A stretch of DNA of 64,000 nucleotides from Puniceibacterium sediminis (lineage in GTDB: Bacteria; Pseudomonadota; Alphaproteobacteria; Rhodobacterales; Rhodobacteraceae). Position numbers and translations under genes: made by a program. Under the pieces are notes generated by a model. That model worked only from the letters and a program-made list of their open reading frames with translations. It searched no databases and was not told where the DNA came from. Below, piece by piece: positions 35,039 to 43,475 of the stretch. The stretch lies in the NCBI RefSeq assembly GCF_900188035.1, contig NZ_FZNN01000002.1, positions 248,001 through 312,000 of the forward strand, given 5' to 3'. The stretch's first letter is position 1; every line of letters starts with the position of its first letter.

Positions 35039-36079
35039 ATGGACGGGGCGACAGGCCATATTCACTATCCCTGGGATGAAGTCCCGGGAGAGGGCGAGGC
35101 GATCGAGGTCGCGCCCGGTGTGCTGTGGCTGCGCCTGCCCCTGCCGATGAAGCTGGATCATGTCAACGTCTACGCGCTGGACGAGGGCGACAGCTGGACC
35201 GTGATCGACACCGGGTTCTATTCGACGCGCACCGTGCAGATTTGGGAATCCCTGATGGCCGGGCCGTTGCAGGGCCGCCCGGTGCGGCGGGTTCTGGTGA
35301 CGCATCATCACCCTGATCACATGGGCATGGCGGGCTGGTTCCAGAAACATCACGGGGCCGAGTTGATCACCACGCGCACCGCCTGGCTGTTTGCGCGCAT
35401 GTTGACCCTGGATGTGCAGAACCGCCCGACCGAAGAGACGATGACCTATTGGCGCCGCTGCGGAATGGACGCCGCGATTCTGTCCGCGCGGGCGGATGAG
35501 CGGCCCTTCAATTTTGCCGATGTGGTCTATCCGATGCCGCTGGGATTTACCCGGATCCGGCAGGGGGATGCGATCCGCATAGGCGGCCGCGACTGGGAGG
35601 TGCATATGGGCAACGGCCATTCGCCCGAACATGCCACACTCTGGTCCCGCGATGACAACCTCGTGCTGGCGGGCGATCAGATCCTGCCGTCGATAAGTTC
35701 CAACATCGGCGCCTACGCGACCGAGCCCGAGGCGGACCCGGTGGCAGACTGGCTAGAGGCTTGCGAGCGGCTGTCGGTGCTGGCGCGGCCGGATCAGTTG
35801 GTGCTGGGGGGGCACAAGTTGCCCTTTACCGGCCTGCCCCTGCGCATGCGCCAGCTGATCGACAACCATCACGGGGCGCTGGGGCGGCTTGAAAAACATC
35901 TGGTAACGCCGATGTCCGCGGGCGAATGTTTTGCGCCGCTGTTCAAGCGCCGGATCGGTGAGGCCGAATACGGACTGGCGCTGGTCGAGGCGATGGCACA
36001 TTGCCTGCACCTCTGGCACGAGGGGCGGGCCGAGCGGAGCCTTCGCGAAGACGGGGCCTGGGTGTTTCAGGCAGTCTGA
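35039..36079 (+). CDS. MBL-fold metallo-hydrolase
   Basis: A 346-residue metallo-beta-lactamase-fold hydrolase. Metal ligands are visible in VTHHHPDHMGMAG, the later His in NGHSPEHATLW, the Asp in LVLAGDQILPS and the last His in LGGHKLPF. The C-terminal 70 residues add a helical cap. Its place directly after the acyl-CoA dehydrogenase suggests a thioesterase-like or lactone-type hydrolysis in the same catabolic route; this is inference. The ATG at 35039 has only a weak Shine-Dalgarno match. Confidence 0.9.
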   Translation: MDGATGHIHYPWDEVPGEGEAIEVAPGVLWLRLPLPMKLDHVNVYALDEGDSWTVIDTGFYSTRTVQIWESLMAGPLQGRPVRRVLVTHHHPDHMGMAGWFQKHHGAELITTRTAWLFARMLTLDVQNRPTEETMTYWRRCGMDAAILSARADERPFNFADVVYPMPLGFTRIRQGDAIRIGGRDWEVHMGNGHSPEHATLWSRDDNLVLAGDQILPSISSNIGAYATEPEADPVADWLEACERLSVLARPDQLVLGGHKLPFTGLPLRMRQLIDNHHGALGRLEKHLVTPMSAGECFAPLFKRRIGEAEYGLALVEAMAHCLHLWHEGRAERSLREDGAWVFQAV

Positions 36080-36279
36080 TTCCTGAGGCGCTGCGCTTTC
36101 CCGCTGCAGCATCTGCGTTAGATCAATGTAAAGCTCCGAAAGGCGATCCTGCCCGTAGGGCTGCCTGTGAACCTTTGTTTAGTAGCAACCCGCGTCAGAA
36201 TGCGCAGGACATGCATCGTGACAGGGGCCATTAAATGCGGTAACCAACGGCAAATGCGTAACAGTCGGGAATCTCGAAA

Positions 36280-36414
36280 ATGGCAGAACATAAGCACGGC
36301 AGCATGGATATCACTGCACAGGAACAGGTCTTTTCCGGGTTCATAAGCTTTGTGACCAAGTCGGTCGTCGTGATCATTTGTTTGGTTGTGCTGCTGGCGA
36401 TCTTCAACGCCTGA
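36280..36414 (+). CDS. aa3-type cytochrome c oxidase subunit IV
   Basis: A 44-residue protein: a hydrophilic start MAEHKHGSMDITAQEQVFSG, then a single transmembrane helix over about residues 22-43. This is the bacterial COX4 type 2 family found only as a short helix bound to the alphaproteobacterial aa3 oxidase core. GGGA at 36267-36270 lies 9 nt upstream. Subunits I-III are not in the window, so this accessory subunit is encoded apart from them. Confidence 0.88.
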   Translation: MAEHKHGSMDITAQEQVFSGFISFVTKSVVVIICLVVLLAIFNA

Positions 36415-36449
36415 GGCCTGAAGGCGTCCTGCTTTTCGGGAGTTCTATT

Positions 36450-37115
36450 ATGCGGCTGCGTGCCTGTGTGCTGGTCCTCGGGGCCGGCTTTGCCTTGGCC
36501 GGATGTGCCTCGAATACCTCCCCTATCGACGCTGCGCCTGATGTGGTGGCGCGGTCGGTCTATCGCCATGACGGGCCGCCGTCGCTGACCCTGTTTACAA
36601 TGGTCAGCAACAGTTCCGGTGCGGGCGCACATTCCAGCATCATGGTCAATGCATCGCAACGGGTGATATTCGACCCCGCCGGGTCCGTGCGACATTCGGC
36701 AGTACCCGAGGTGCGTGACGTCCTTTACGGAATCACCCCCCGGATCGAAAAATTCTATGAAAGCGCCCACGCGCGAACCACCTATCACGTGGTGATTCAA
36801 GAGGTTGCGGTATCCGCTGCTGTTGCCGAAAAGGCTCTGGAGCTTGTGCAGGCACGGGGTCCTGTGGGGCAGATGTACTGCGCGCAAAGCACCTCTTCGA
36901 TCCTGAATGATCTGCCGGGATTCGAGGGCATTCGCACGACGTTCTTTCCCAACGGCCTTGCCAAGCAGTTCGGTCGGCTTCCGGATGTCACGACCCGCGT
37001 GCTTTATGAAGACGACGATGACGACAAGCGCGTGGCGATAGAGCAGTTCAACGCAGCACAGGAAGAGGCGCGTGTCGCCGCACAGACACGAAATCAAAAT
37101 CAGTTGAGCAGGTAG
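36450..37115 (+). CDS. Uncharacterised lipoprotein, possible permuted papain-fold protein
   Basis: A 221-residue protein with a lipoprotein signal ending at Cys19 (LAGCAS). I do not recognise a named family. The order of a His in a strand (GAHSSIMVNA, His61), FDPAGSV at 74-80, an EVRDVLYG segment, and a Cys starting a helix (MYCAQSTSSIL, Cys144) resembles circularly permuted NlpC/P60 or LRAT-like cysteine hydrolases. That comparison is by eye and unproven. A run of five Asp residues (188-192) and a charged tail end the protein. Start 36450 has CGGGAG upstream. Confidence 0.75.
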   Translation: MRLRACVLVLGAGFALAGCASNTSPIDAAPDVVARSVYRHDGPPSLTLFTMVSNSSGAGAHSSIMVNASQRVIFDPAGSVRHSAVPEVRDVLYGITPRIEKFYESAHARTTYHVVIQEVAVSAAVAEKALELVQARGPVGQMYCAQSTSSILNDLPGFEGIRTTFFPNGLAKQFGRLPDVTTRVLYEDDDDDKRVAIEQFNAAQEEARVAAQTRNQNQLSR

Positions 37116-37426
37116 CCACCGGCGATCAGCACGAGCGCACCCGAGACCATCGCTGCGATCACGTTCTTGGTAAAATACCCGACGCCAAAGGTCACAGCCG
37201 CTGCAACAAGCCGCGTTGGTTCCGGCTGGCCACCATTGGCAGCAGGCCACAGGATAAGCGGCGCGATCAGTGCGGGCAGAACGGCCACTGCCGTATAGCG
37301 CAGATGGCGGAGCAGCCATGCAGGCAGCGCGCGGTTGCCGATAAATCCGAGAAAGACAAAGCGCAGGGCAAAGCTGCCGAAGCCGAGGCCCAGAATCACG
37401 GTCCAGAGGGTGGTGGTGTCGATCAT
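37100..37426 (-). CDS. AzlD family branched-chain amino acid export subunit
   Basis: A 108-residue membrane protein with four hydrophobic spans and the AzlD pattern FALRFVFLGFIGNRALPAW and RYTAVAVLPALIAPLIL. It works with AzlC as a two-part exporter of branched-chain amino acids or analogues. It overlaps azlC by 4 nt, showing translational coupling, and overlaps the convergent lipoprotein gene by 16 nt. Confidence 0.92.
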   Translation of the reverse strand: MIDTTTLWTVILGLGFGSFALRFVFLGFIGNRALPAWLLRHLRYTAVAVLPALIAPLILWPAANGGQPEPTRLVAAAVTFGVGYFTKNVIAAMVSGALVLIAGGYLLN

Positions 37427-38136
37427 GTCTTGCGCCTCGCCTCAAAGTAGATCTCGGCGCGTGCGCCGGCCATCATGCCGCTAACGCCGCCGACGATCAG
37501 TCCCAGATTATAAGGCAGCCACGCGAAGCCGAGCGCAAAGCAGGCGGCTGTGACGGCGGCGACTTTGTGCGCCGGGGTGCGCAGCATCGGGGCGATCATA
37601 GCCAGAAAGGCAACCGGCACCGCAAAGTCGAGCCCCAGTTCGGTCGGGATGGCCGCGCCCAGCCAGGCACCCAGCAGGGTGGCAAAATACCACGGCGGGC
37701 AGACAGGGGTGGCGAGGCCAAAGAAATATGCCGCCTTTTCCGAGATGCTCAGGTTCGGGCGCTTTTCGAATTCAAGCATCGAACCCGCATAGGTCTGATC
37801 CACCAGAAAGTACGAGATAAGCGCCCGTTGCCAGAGAGGCGTGGCGCCAAGGTGCGGCGTGAGCGACGCGGAATACATCGCCATGCGCAGGTTCACGGCC
37901 AATGCAGAGGCCAGTACCACGGCTGTGGGCGCATGTTCGTTCATCAAGCTCAGCGCCGTGAACTGTGCGGCACCGGCGATGACGACGACGCTGAAAGAAA
38001 CGGTTTCCGTCAGGCTCAGTCCTGCTTCGGTCGCGACGACGCCGAAAAGCATCCCGAAGGGTAAGACCATGAGCAGAAACGGCAAGCCGTCCCGAAGCCC
38101 CCGTGCGTAGCTTGACATTGCCCGTCCACCCGCCAT
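37423..38136 (-). CDS. AzlC family branched-chain amino acid export subunit
   Basis: A 237-residue membrane protein with about seven spans. AzlC features are GLRDGLPFLLMVLPFGMLFGV, FSVVVIAGAAQFTALSL and the YFLVDQTYA segment. It forms the large subunit with the AzlD encoded next. The start at 38136 has AGGGGA 5 nt upstream; ATG 38118 is an alternative. It is divergent from fdhD with a 50-nt gap. Confidence 0.93.
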   Translation of the reverse strand: MAGGRAMSSYARGLRDGLPFLLMVLPFGMLFGVVATEAGLSLTETVSFSVVVIAGAAQFTALSLMNEHAPTAVVLASALAVNLRMAMYSASLTPHLGATPLWQRALISYFLVDQTYAGSMLEFEKRPNLSISEKAAYFFGLATPVCPPWYFATLLGAWLGAAIPTELGLDFAVPVAFLAMIAPMLRTPAHKVAAVTAACFALGFAWLPYNLGLIVGGVSGMMAGARAEIYFEARRKT

Positions 38137-38186
38137 GACTGTCCCCTGATCCAGATGAATCCTGCCCTATCCAACCACCGGGAAAG

Positions 38187-39077
38187 ATGCAATTGCCCCA
38201 GCCTAAAGACCTTGCCGATTATCTGATCGCGCCCAATCCAGCAGCGCTGCGCCTGACCCGCGCGGTCACCGGAACCGATCAGACCGGAGCAGAAATCACG
38301 CTGTCCGTGGTCGAAGAGCGGCCGCTGACGATCTTCCTCAACTCTCAGGAAATCGTGACGGCGATGACGATCGGGGACTACCCGGAATACCTCGCGCTTG
38401 GGTTTCTGCGCAATCAGGGGATGCTGAAGGACGGCGATGCCGTGACCGGAGTCGAGTATGACGAGGACCTTGAAGTGGTTGTCGTACGCACGGCGTCGCA
38501 GACCACCTTTGAGGAGAAGGTAAAGAAGAAGACCCGCACCAGCGGCTGCGCGGTGGGCACGGTCTTTGGCGACATGATGGAAGGGTTGGATCAGGTGCGC
38601 CTGCCGCCCGTTGAACTGCGCACGTCCTGGCTTTATGCGCTGGCGGCGAAGATCAACACAACGCCGTCGCTGTACCTTGAGGCGGGGGCGATCCATGGCA
38701 CGGTATTGTGTCAGGGCGACCAGCCGCTGGTGTATATGGAAGATGTGGGCCGCCACAATGCGGTCGACAAGATCGCGGGCTGGATGTTCAAGCACGGGGT
38801 CGGGGCAGAGGACAAGATTTTGTATACGACCGGGCGACTGACCTCGGAAATGGTGATCAAGACCGCGCTGATGGGGATTCCCGTCCTAGCGTCACGGTCC
38901 GGTTTCACCGCCTGGGGGGTCGAGATTGCACGGCAGGTCGGACTGACCTGCATTGGCCGTATGCGCGGCCGACGATTTGTCTGTCTGAGCGGTGAGGATC
39001 GTCTGGTGCGCGACGTGGACCCGGAGACGGTGCCCGAAGAAGCACGCAAGGCCGGGCGCAAGGGGGCGAAAGCATGA
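38187..39077 (+). CDS. fdhD: Formate dehydrogenase accessory sulfurtransferase FdhD
   Basis: Passes sulfur from a cysteine desulfurase to the Mo-bis-MGD cofactor of formate dehydrogenases. At 296 residues it is slightly longer than E. coli FdhD. Conserved segments are FLNSQEIVTAMTIGDYPEYLALGFL and VYMEDVGRHNAVDKIAGWM, given here in two parts. The loop that carries CxxC in E. coli reads SGC121AVG124, so only the first cysteine is kept. It starts a run with mobA, mobB and moeA, but twin hairpin element C separates it from mobA. Confidence 0.94.
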   Translation: MQLPQPKDLADYLIAPNPAALRLTRAVTGTDQTGAEITLSVVEERPLTIFLNSQEIVTAMTIGDYPEYLALGFLRNQGMLKDGDAVTGVEYDEDLEVVVVRTASQTTFEEKVKKKTRTSGCAVGTVFGDMMEGLDQVRLPPVELRTSWLYALAAKINTTPSLYLEAGAIHGTVLCQGDQPLVYMEDVGRHNAVDKIAGWMFKHGVGAEDKILYTTGRLTSEMVIKTALMGIPVLASRSGFTAWGVEIARQVGLTCIGRMRGRRFVCLSGEDRLVRDVDPETVPEEARKAGRKGAKA

Positions 39078-39085
39078 GCGGGGAC

Positions 39086-39133
39086 CAAATTTCTTTGGAA
39101 GAAATTTGCCAAGAAAATTCTGAATTTTCTTGG
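39086..39133. repeat. Twin AT-rich hairpin element C
   Basis: CAAATTTCTT (39086-39095) with AAGAAATTTG (39099-39108), then CCAAGAAAATTC (39109-39120) with GAATTTTCTTGG (39122-39133). Both are perfect. It lies 9 nt after fdhD stops, before mobA. Confidence 0.75.
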
Positions 39134-39156
39134 GCGAAAGTTGCGGGGTTTGCGGC

Positions 39157-39768
39157 ATGAAACAGCCTTTGGGTGTTATTTTGGCCGGTGGACAGGCGCG
39201 GCGCATGGGTGGGGGCGACAAGGGGCTTTTGGAGCTTGGTGGTCAGACGTTGCTGGCGCATGTGATCGCGCGGGCCGAGCCACAGGTTGCAGGCCTCGCC
39301 CTCAATGCCAATGGCGTGCCGGACCGGTTTGCGGACTTGGATCTGCCCATTCTACCGGATTCCGTCGCGGGCTATCCCGGGCCGCTGGCCGGTGTTCTTG
39401 CGGGACTTGACTGGGCTGCCGAACGCGGGGCCGAAAGCATCGTCACAATGGCCGCTGACACGCCTTTCTTTCCCTGTGATCTGGTGCCGCGCCTGCTGCT
39501 CGCGTCCGAAGGCATGGAGGCACCGCTGGTGCTGGCCGCGACGCCCGATCCGGAACGGGGGCAGGTGCGGCATCCGACCTTCGGCCTCTGGCCTGTGTCC
39601 CTGCGCGATGATCTGCGTGCGGCGTTGGGCGATGGTGTGCGCAAGGTCGTTCAATGGACTGATCGGCATGGCGGGCGCGAGGCGGTGTTCCCCGTGGACG
39701 GGTTCGACCCCTTCTTCAACGTCAACACGCCCGAGGATCTGGCGCGGGCAGAGGCCATGCTGACATGA
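39157..39768 (+). CDS. mobA: Molybdenum cofactor guanylyltransferase
   Basis: A 203-residue nucleotidyltransferase that adds GMP to molybdopterin to form MGD, needed for DMSO-reductase-family enzymes such as formate dehydrogenase. The GTP-binding start VILAGGQARRMGGGDKGLLE is clear, with the PGPLAGVLAGLDWA and MAADTPFFP motifs further in. The ATG at 39157 lies after element C with only a weak GGGG. It overlaps mobB by 4 nt (ATGA). Confidence 0.95.
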   Translation: MKQPLGVILAGGQARRMGGGDKGLLELGGQTLLAHVIARAEPQVAGLALNANGVPDRFADLDLPILPDSVAGYPGPLAGVLAGLDWAAERGAESIVTMAADTPFFPCDLVPRLLLASEGMEAPLVLAATPDPERGQVRHPTFGLWPVSLRDDLRAALGDGVRKVVQWTDRHGGREAVFPVDGFDPFFNVNTPEDLARAEAMLT

Positions 39769-40256
39769 GGCTTTATGGTGTGACCGGCTGGAAGAATGCG
39801 GGCAAGACCGGGTTGATGGAGCGGCTGGTGTCCGAGATCACAGCGCGCGGTTTTTCCGTTTCGACCGTGAAGCATGCGCATCATTCATTCGACGTGGATC
39901 ATCCGGGCAAGGACAGCCACCGTCACCGGGTTGCGGGCGCGCAGGAGGTGCTGCTGTCGTCGCGCAACCGGGTCGCGCTGATGACCGAATTGCGCGGCGG
40001 GGACGAACTGACGCTCGAGGATCTGCTGCACCGACTGGCGCCGGTCGATCTTGTCCTCGTCGAGGGTTACAAGCGTGACCGCCACCCCAAGATCGAGGCG
40101 CACCGGGCAGAGACCGGCCAGCCGCTGATCGCGCCCGGCGACCCCACGATCAGGGCGATTGCCAGCGATACGCAGTTGGAGAGCGACCGGCCTGTGTTCG
40201 ATCTGGACGACACCAGCGCGATTGCGGATTTCATACTGGAGGAGGTGGGCCTGTGA
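39765..40256 (+). CDS. mobB: Molybdopterin-guanine dinucleotide biosynthesis protein B
   Basis: A 163-residue P-loop GTPase that assists MobA. The loop reads GWKNAGKTGLMERL (about 5-18), then VSTVKHAHHSFDVDHPGKDS and DLVLVEGYKRDRHPKIE, all typical of MobB. It overlaps both neighbours by 4 nt, so mobA-mobB-moeA form a coupled unit. Confidence 0.95.
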   Translation: MRLYGVTGWKNAGKTGLMERLVSEITARGFSVSTVKHAHHSFDVDHPGKDSHRHRVAGAQEVLLSSRNRVALMTELRGGDELTLEDLLHRLAPVDLVLVEGYKRDRHPKIEAHRAETGQPLIAPGDPTIRAIASDTQLESDRPVFDLDDTSAIADFILEEVGL

Positions 40257-42352
40257 GCCGTTTCGACACCGTTGTGGTGGTCGACTGGTCTGGCGGCAAT
40301 GATCGGGGTGCCGCGCCGAAGAAGGATGCGATATGGGCTTGCGTGGCGCGCGGCGGGTCGGCGGCAGCTCCGGTTTATCTGCGCAACCGGCAGGTTGCCG
40401 AGGACTGGCTGCACAAGGTGTTCGAGTCCGAACTGAGCGCGGGGCGGCGGGTGCTGGCGGCGTTCGATTTTCCTTTCGGCTATCCAGAAGGGTTTGCGGC
40501 GGCTTTGACGGGCAGCGCGGATCCGCTGCTGCTTTGGGATTGGTTCGAGGCGCGGATCGAAGACGCGCCCAAGGCGAACAACCGCTTCGACCTTGCTGGC
40601 GAAATAAATCGTCAATTCGAAGGACGGGGGCCGTTCTGGTTCAATGGTCTGCCGCGCGATATTGACGGCCTGCCGCGAACCAAGTCGGATTATCACAACC
40701 CGTTCCCCGACCGCCGACAGGCAGAGATGCGGGCCAAAGGGGCTTTTACCTGCTGGCAAATGGCTGGTGCCGGGGCGGTGGGCAGCCAGATTTTCATGGG
40801 GTTACCCGTTCTGGCCCGCCTGAGGCGTGCCTTTGCGGGGCAGCTTGCTGTGTGGCCGTTCGAATCGCTGGAGCGCGAGATTGCGCTGGTCGAGGTCTGG
40901 CCATCACTGACTGTTTCAGCGTCCCCCGAGGGGGTTATCAAGGATGCCCATCAGGTCGAGATGCTGGCACGGGGTATCTCGGCGCTGACACCCGAACTGC
41001 TGGACGAGATGCTGTCGGTGAACGCGCCGGAAGAGGGCTGGATCCTTGGGCTGGGGCATGAAGCGCGCTTAACCTCCTTGCCCGATGCGGGCCCGGAATT
41101 GCAGCCGCCACCGCTGCGCAATGACTGTTTTGCCCTGCCGGCCGGTGTGGACTGGACGCCAGTGGATGAGGCGCTGGCACTGCTGCAGGAACGGCTCCGG
41201 CCTGTAGTTTCCCGCGAAGCGGTGTCCTTGATGCAGGCCGGTGGGCGCGTGTTGGCCGACGACATGTCGGCGCTGCGCGCGAACCCGCCGCATCCGAATA
41301 CGGCGGTGGATGGCTGGGGCTTTGATGGTTCGGATCTTGGGGCAGGGCCGCAGAGGCTGATCACTGTCGATGGTCGGTCGGCAGCTGGGTGCCCTTACGG
41401 CGGAGTTGTGCCCAAGGGCAGTGCAGTGCGAGTGCTAACCGGGGCCGATTTGCCGCAGGGCGTCAATACCGTGGTGCTGGACGAGGATGTTGCGGCCGGG
41501 GACAGGGAAATCGCCTTTCACGGGCCGCTGAAGCGCGGGGCCAATACCCGGCGCGCGGGCGAGGATGTCGCGCAGGGCGCGCTGGCGCTGGCGGCTGGGC
41601 GGGTTCTGACGCCTGCGGATCTGGCGCTCGCGGCGGCGGTGGGGCATGGGAAGCTGCCGGTTTTCGCGCAACTTCGGGTCGCCGTGATTTCAACCGGGGA
41701 CGAGTTGGTTGAGGCCGGTGCTGATGCGGGACCAGGGCAGATTTACGACGCGAACCGGCCAATGCTTTTGCAGATGGCAGAGCGCTGTGGCTATGTCGGC
41801 GTGGACATGGGCCGGGTGGCGGATGACCGGAGCGCACTCCGCGAGACGCTAAATCAGGCGGCGCGGACCGCAGATGTCATCCTGACCTCGGGCGGGGCGT
41901 CTGCGGGGGACGAGGATCATGTTTCGGCGTTGCTGCGCGAATCGGGGGCGCTGCAGGAATGGCGCATCGCGCTGAAGCCCGGGCGGCCACTTGCGCTGGG
42001 GGTCTGGGACGGGGTGCCGGTGTTCGGACTACCCGGCAATCCGGTGGCGGCGCTGGTCTGTGCGCTGGTTTTTGCGCGGCCTGCGATGGGAATCCTGTCG
42101 GGCGCGGGGTGGACCGCGCCGCAGGGCTATGACCTGCCTGCCGCGTTCAGCAAGCGCAAAAAGCCGGGACGGCGGGAGTATCTGCGCGCCCGGGTCCGGG
42201 CGGGCCGGGTTGAGGTCTTTGCTTCGGAGGGGTCCGGGCGGATATCGGGGCTGAGCTGGGCCGAAGGTCTGGTCGAAATCGGCGACGATGCACAGGAAAT
42301 CCGGCCAGGCGACGTGGTGCGGTATATTCCGTTCGGATCCTTCGGGCTGTGA
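40253..42352 (+). CDS. MoeA-type molybdopterin molybdenumtransferase fused to an N-terminal DUF429-like domain
   Basis: A 699-residue fusion. Residues about 300-699 are a full MoeA: PVSREAVSLMQAGGRVLADD-type start, PNTAVDGWGF, VISTGDELVEAG, TSGGASAGDEDHV and GLPGNPVAAL, which inserts molybdenum into adenylated molybdopterin. Residues 1-290 are an added domain with VVVVDWSGG (Asp11), AAFDFPFGYPEG (Asp72) and ALVEVWPSLT (Glu214). This acidic pattern fits the RNase H-like DUF429 nuclease/unknown family. Typical MoeA is about 410 residues. It is coupled to mobB by ATGA. The fusion is continuous with no frameshift. The role of the added domain is unknown. Confidence 0.9.
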   Translation: MSRFDTVVVVDWSGGNDRGAAPKKDAIWACVARGGSAAAPVYLRNRQVAEDWLHKVFESELSAGRRVLAAFDFPFGYPEGFAAALTGSADPLLLWDWFEARIEDAPKANNRFDLAGEINRQFEGRGPFWFNGLPRDIDGLPRTKSDYHNPFPDRRQAEMRAKGAFTCWQMAGAGAVGSQIFMGLPVLARLRRAFAGQLAVWPFESLEREIALVEVWPSLTVSASPEGVIKDAHQVEMLARGISALTPELLDEMLSVNAPEEGWILGLGHEARLTSLPDAGPELQPPPLRNDCFALPAGVDWTPVDEALALLQERLRPVVSREAVSLMQAGGRVLADDMSALRANPPHPNTAVDGWGFDGSDLGAGPQRLITVDGRSAAGCPYGGVVPKGSAVRVLTGADLPQGVNTVVLDEDVAAGDREIAFHGPLKRGANTRRAGEDVAQGALALAAGRVLTPADLALAAAVGHGKLPVFAQLRVAVISTGDELVEAGADAGPGQIYDANRPMLLQMAERCGYVGVDMGRVADDRSALRETLNQAARTADVILTSGGASAGDEDHVSALLRESGALQEWRIALKPGRPLALGVWDGVPVFGLPGNPVAALVCALVFARPAMGILSGAGWTAPQGYDLPAAFSKRKKPGRREYLRARVRAGRVEVFASEGSGRISGLSWAEGLVEIGDDAQEIRPGDVVRYIPFGSFGL

Positions 42353-42371
42353 GCCGGGCCTGATTCAGCGG

Positions 42372-42392
42372 AGCGCGCGTGCCGCGCGCGCT
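42372..42392 (+). terminator. Possible terminator after moeA
   Basis: AGCGCGCG (42372-42379) pairs with CGCGCGCT (42385-42392), followed by GGTTTCT. The tail is weak. Confidence 0.35.
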
Positions 42393-42451
42393 GGTTTCTG
42401 GTGCGTGCTGCGGCCTGAGCCCGTTGCCTGACCGTTGTATCGGCGGCGAGG

Positions 42452-43462
42452 CTAGTCGAAGGTGCCGGCCACCCGGCCCAGCAGCATGAAGGCACGGGCG
42501 GTACGGGTATTGGCGTAATCCGAGATCTCGGCGTCGCTTGCACCGGGTTCAAATTTGGCAAAGCTTTTGTCGAACAGCCGCAGAAAGTGGTGCGCAGCGT
42601 CGCGGAAGATCGGATCCTGCTTCATCCGCCCGGAGGTGAGCGCAAGGCTTGTCCGGTCGCGGATGCCACCCAGAGCGGCGATGGTGCGGCCACGGTCGCC
42701 GCTGGCGAAGCGGCGCCATATTTCAGGGCGGGCCATATCGGGGCGCAGGTCGTCCATGTAGATGCCGTCCTGGCTGAGCAGAGTGAGGACATCCTGAGAG
42801 GCCTGCACCAGTTGCGCAGACTGCCGGTCTTTGAGTGCCCGCCGCAGGGCGGTGAATCCGGCCTGATCTTCTGCGGTATCGGGAAAGTTCAGCGCGCGGA
42901 TGAGGTCTGCGTTCGAAATCGGCGGGCTTAGGTCATCTGCCGGCGTGCCGAGGGCAAGGGCAGGCTGGTCGCTGCCCGTGGAGGCCGAATACTGATCACT
43001 GGGCGCGGTGTTGGGATGCGGCACCCGGGTCGAAGTGAACATCGCGAGCGCGGTTTCGCTTTTCTTCTGCGCCGCCACAATCTCATCGAGCTTTTTCGAG
43101 ATGATCTGGTTGGCCGCATCCGGTTTACCTGACTGGGCCTGCGCCTGGGCAAGATAGGCTTGGCGGATGGCGTCGATCGCGCTTTGCAGGCGGGCGCTGT
43201 CGTCGCGCATGACGCGGGCGGCGCGGATGGTGGTTGCTGCGACCCAGATCATGGCGACCGGCAGGAACAGTGTCAGCAGCGTCAGCAGATAGAGGACTCC
43301 ATCCATACCTTCGCCCGCAGCAAGCATGAAATATCCACCGGACAGCAGCAGCCAGACGACGGTGAGCGCGAAGGCCGTCAGTTCTACCCCAGTCACGCCA
43401 CCACGTTCCCGGCGGTCGTAAAGACCCAGGGGCGTCTTGCGTGCATCGTTACTATCGACCAT
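42452..43462 (-). CDS. Hypothetical protein with two membrane spans
   Basis: A 336-residue protein with no family I recognise. Two hydrophobic spans (about residues 25-45 and 55-80) follow a short cytoplasmic start. An Ala/Gln-rich probable coiled coil comes next (about 90-135), then a Pro/Ser linker and a helical C-terminal domain (about 165-336, with RTIAALGGIRDRTSLALTSG). It lies 13 nt after greA, facing the same way, so the two may be co-transcribed. The ATG at 43462 was chosen; a TTG at 43471 is an alternative. Confidence 0.78.
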   Translation of the reverse strand: MVDSNDARKTPLGLYDRRERGGVTGVELTAFALTVVWLLLSGGYFMLAAGEGMDGVLYLLTLLTLFLPVAMIWVAATTIRAARVMRDDSARLQSAIDAIRQAYLAQAQAQSGKPDAANQIISKKLDEIVAAQKKSETALAMFTSTRVPHPNTAPSDQYSASTGSDQPALALGTPADDLSPPISNADLIRALNFPDTAEDQAGFTALRRALKDRQSAQLVQASQDVLTLLSQDGIYMDDLRPDMARPEIWRRFASGDRGRTIAALGGIRDRTSLALTSGRMKQDPIFRDAAHHFLRLFDKSFAKFEPGASDAEISDYANTRTARAFMLLGRVAGTFD

Positions 43463-43475
43463 CGGCTGCAATCCG

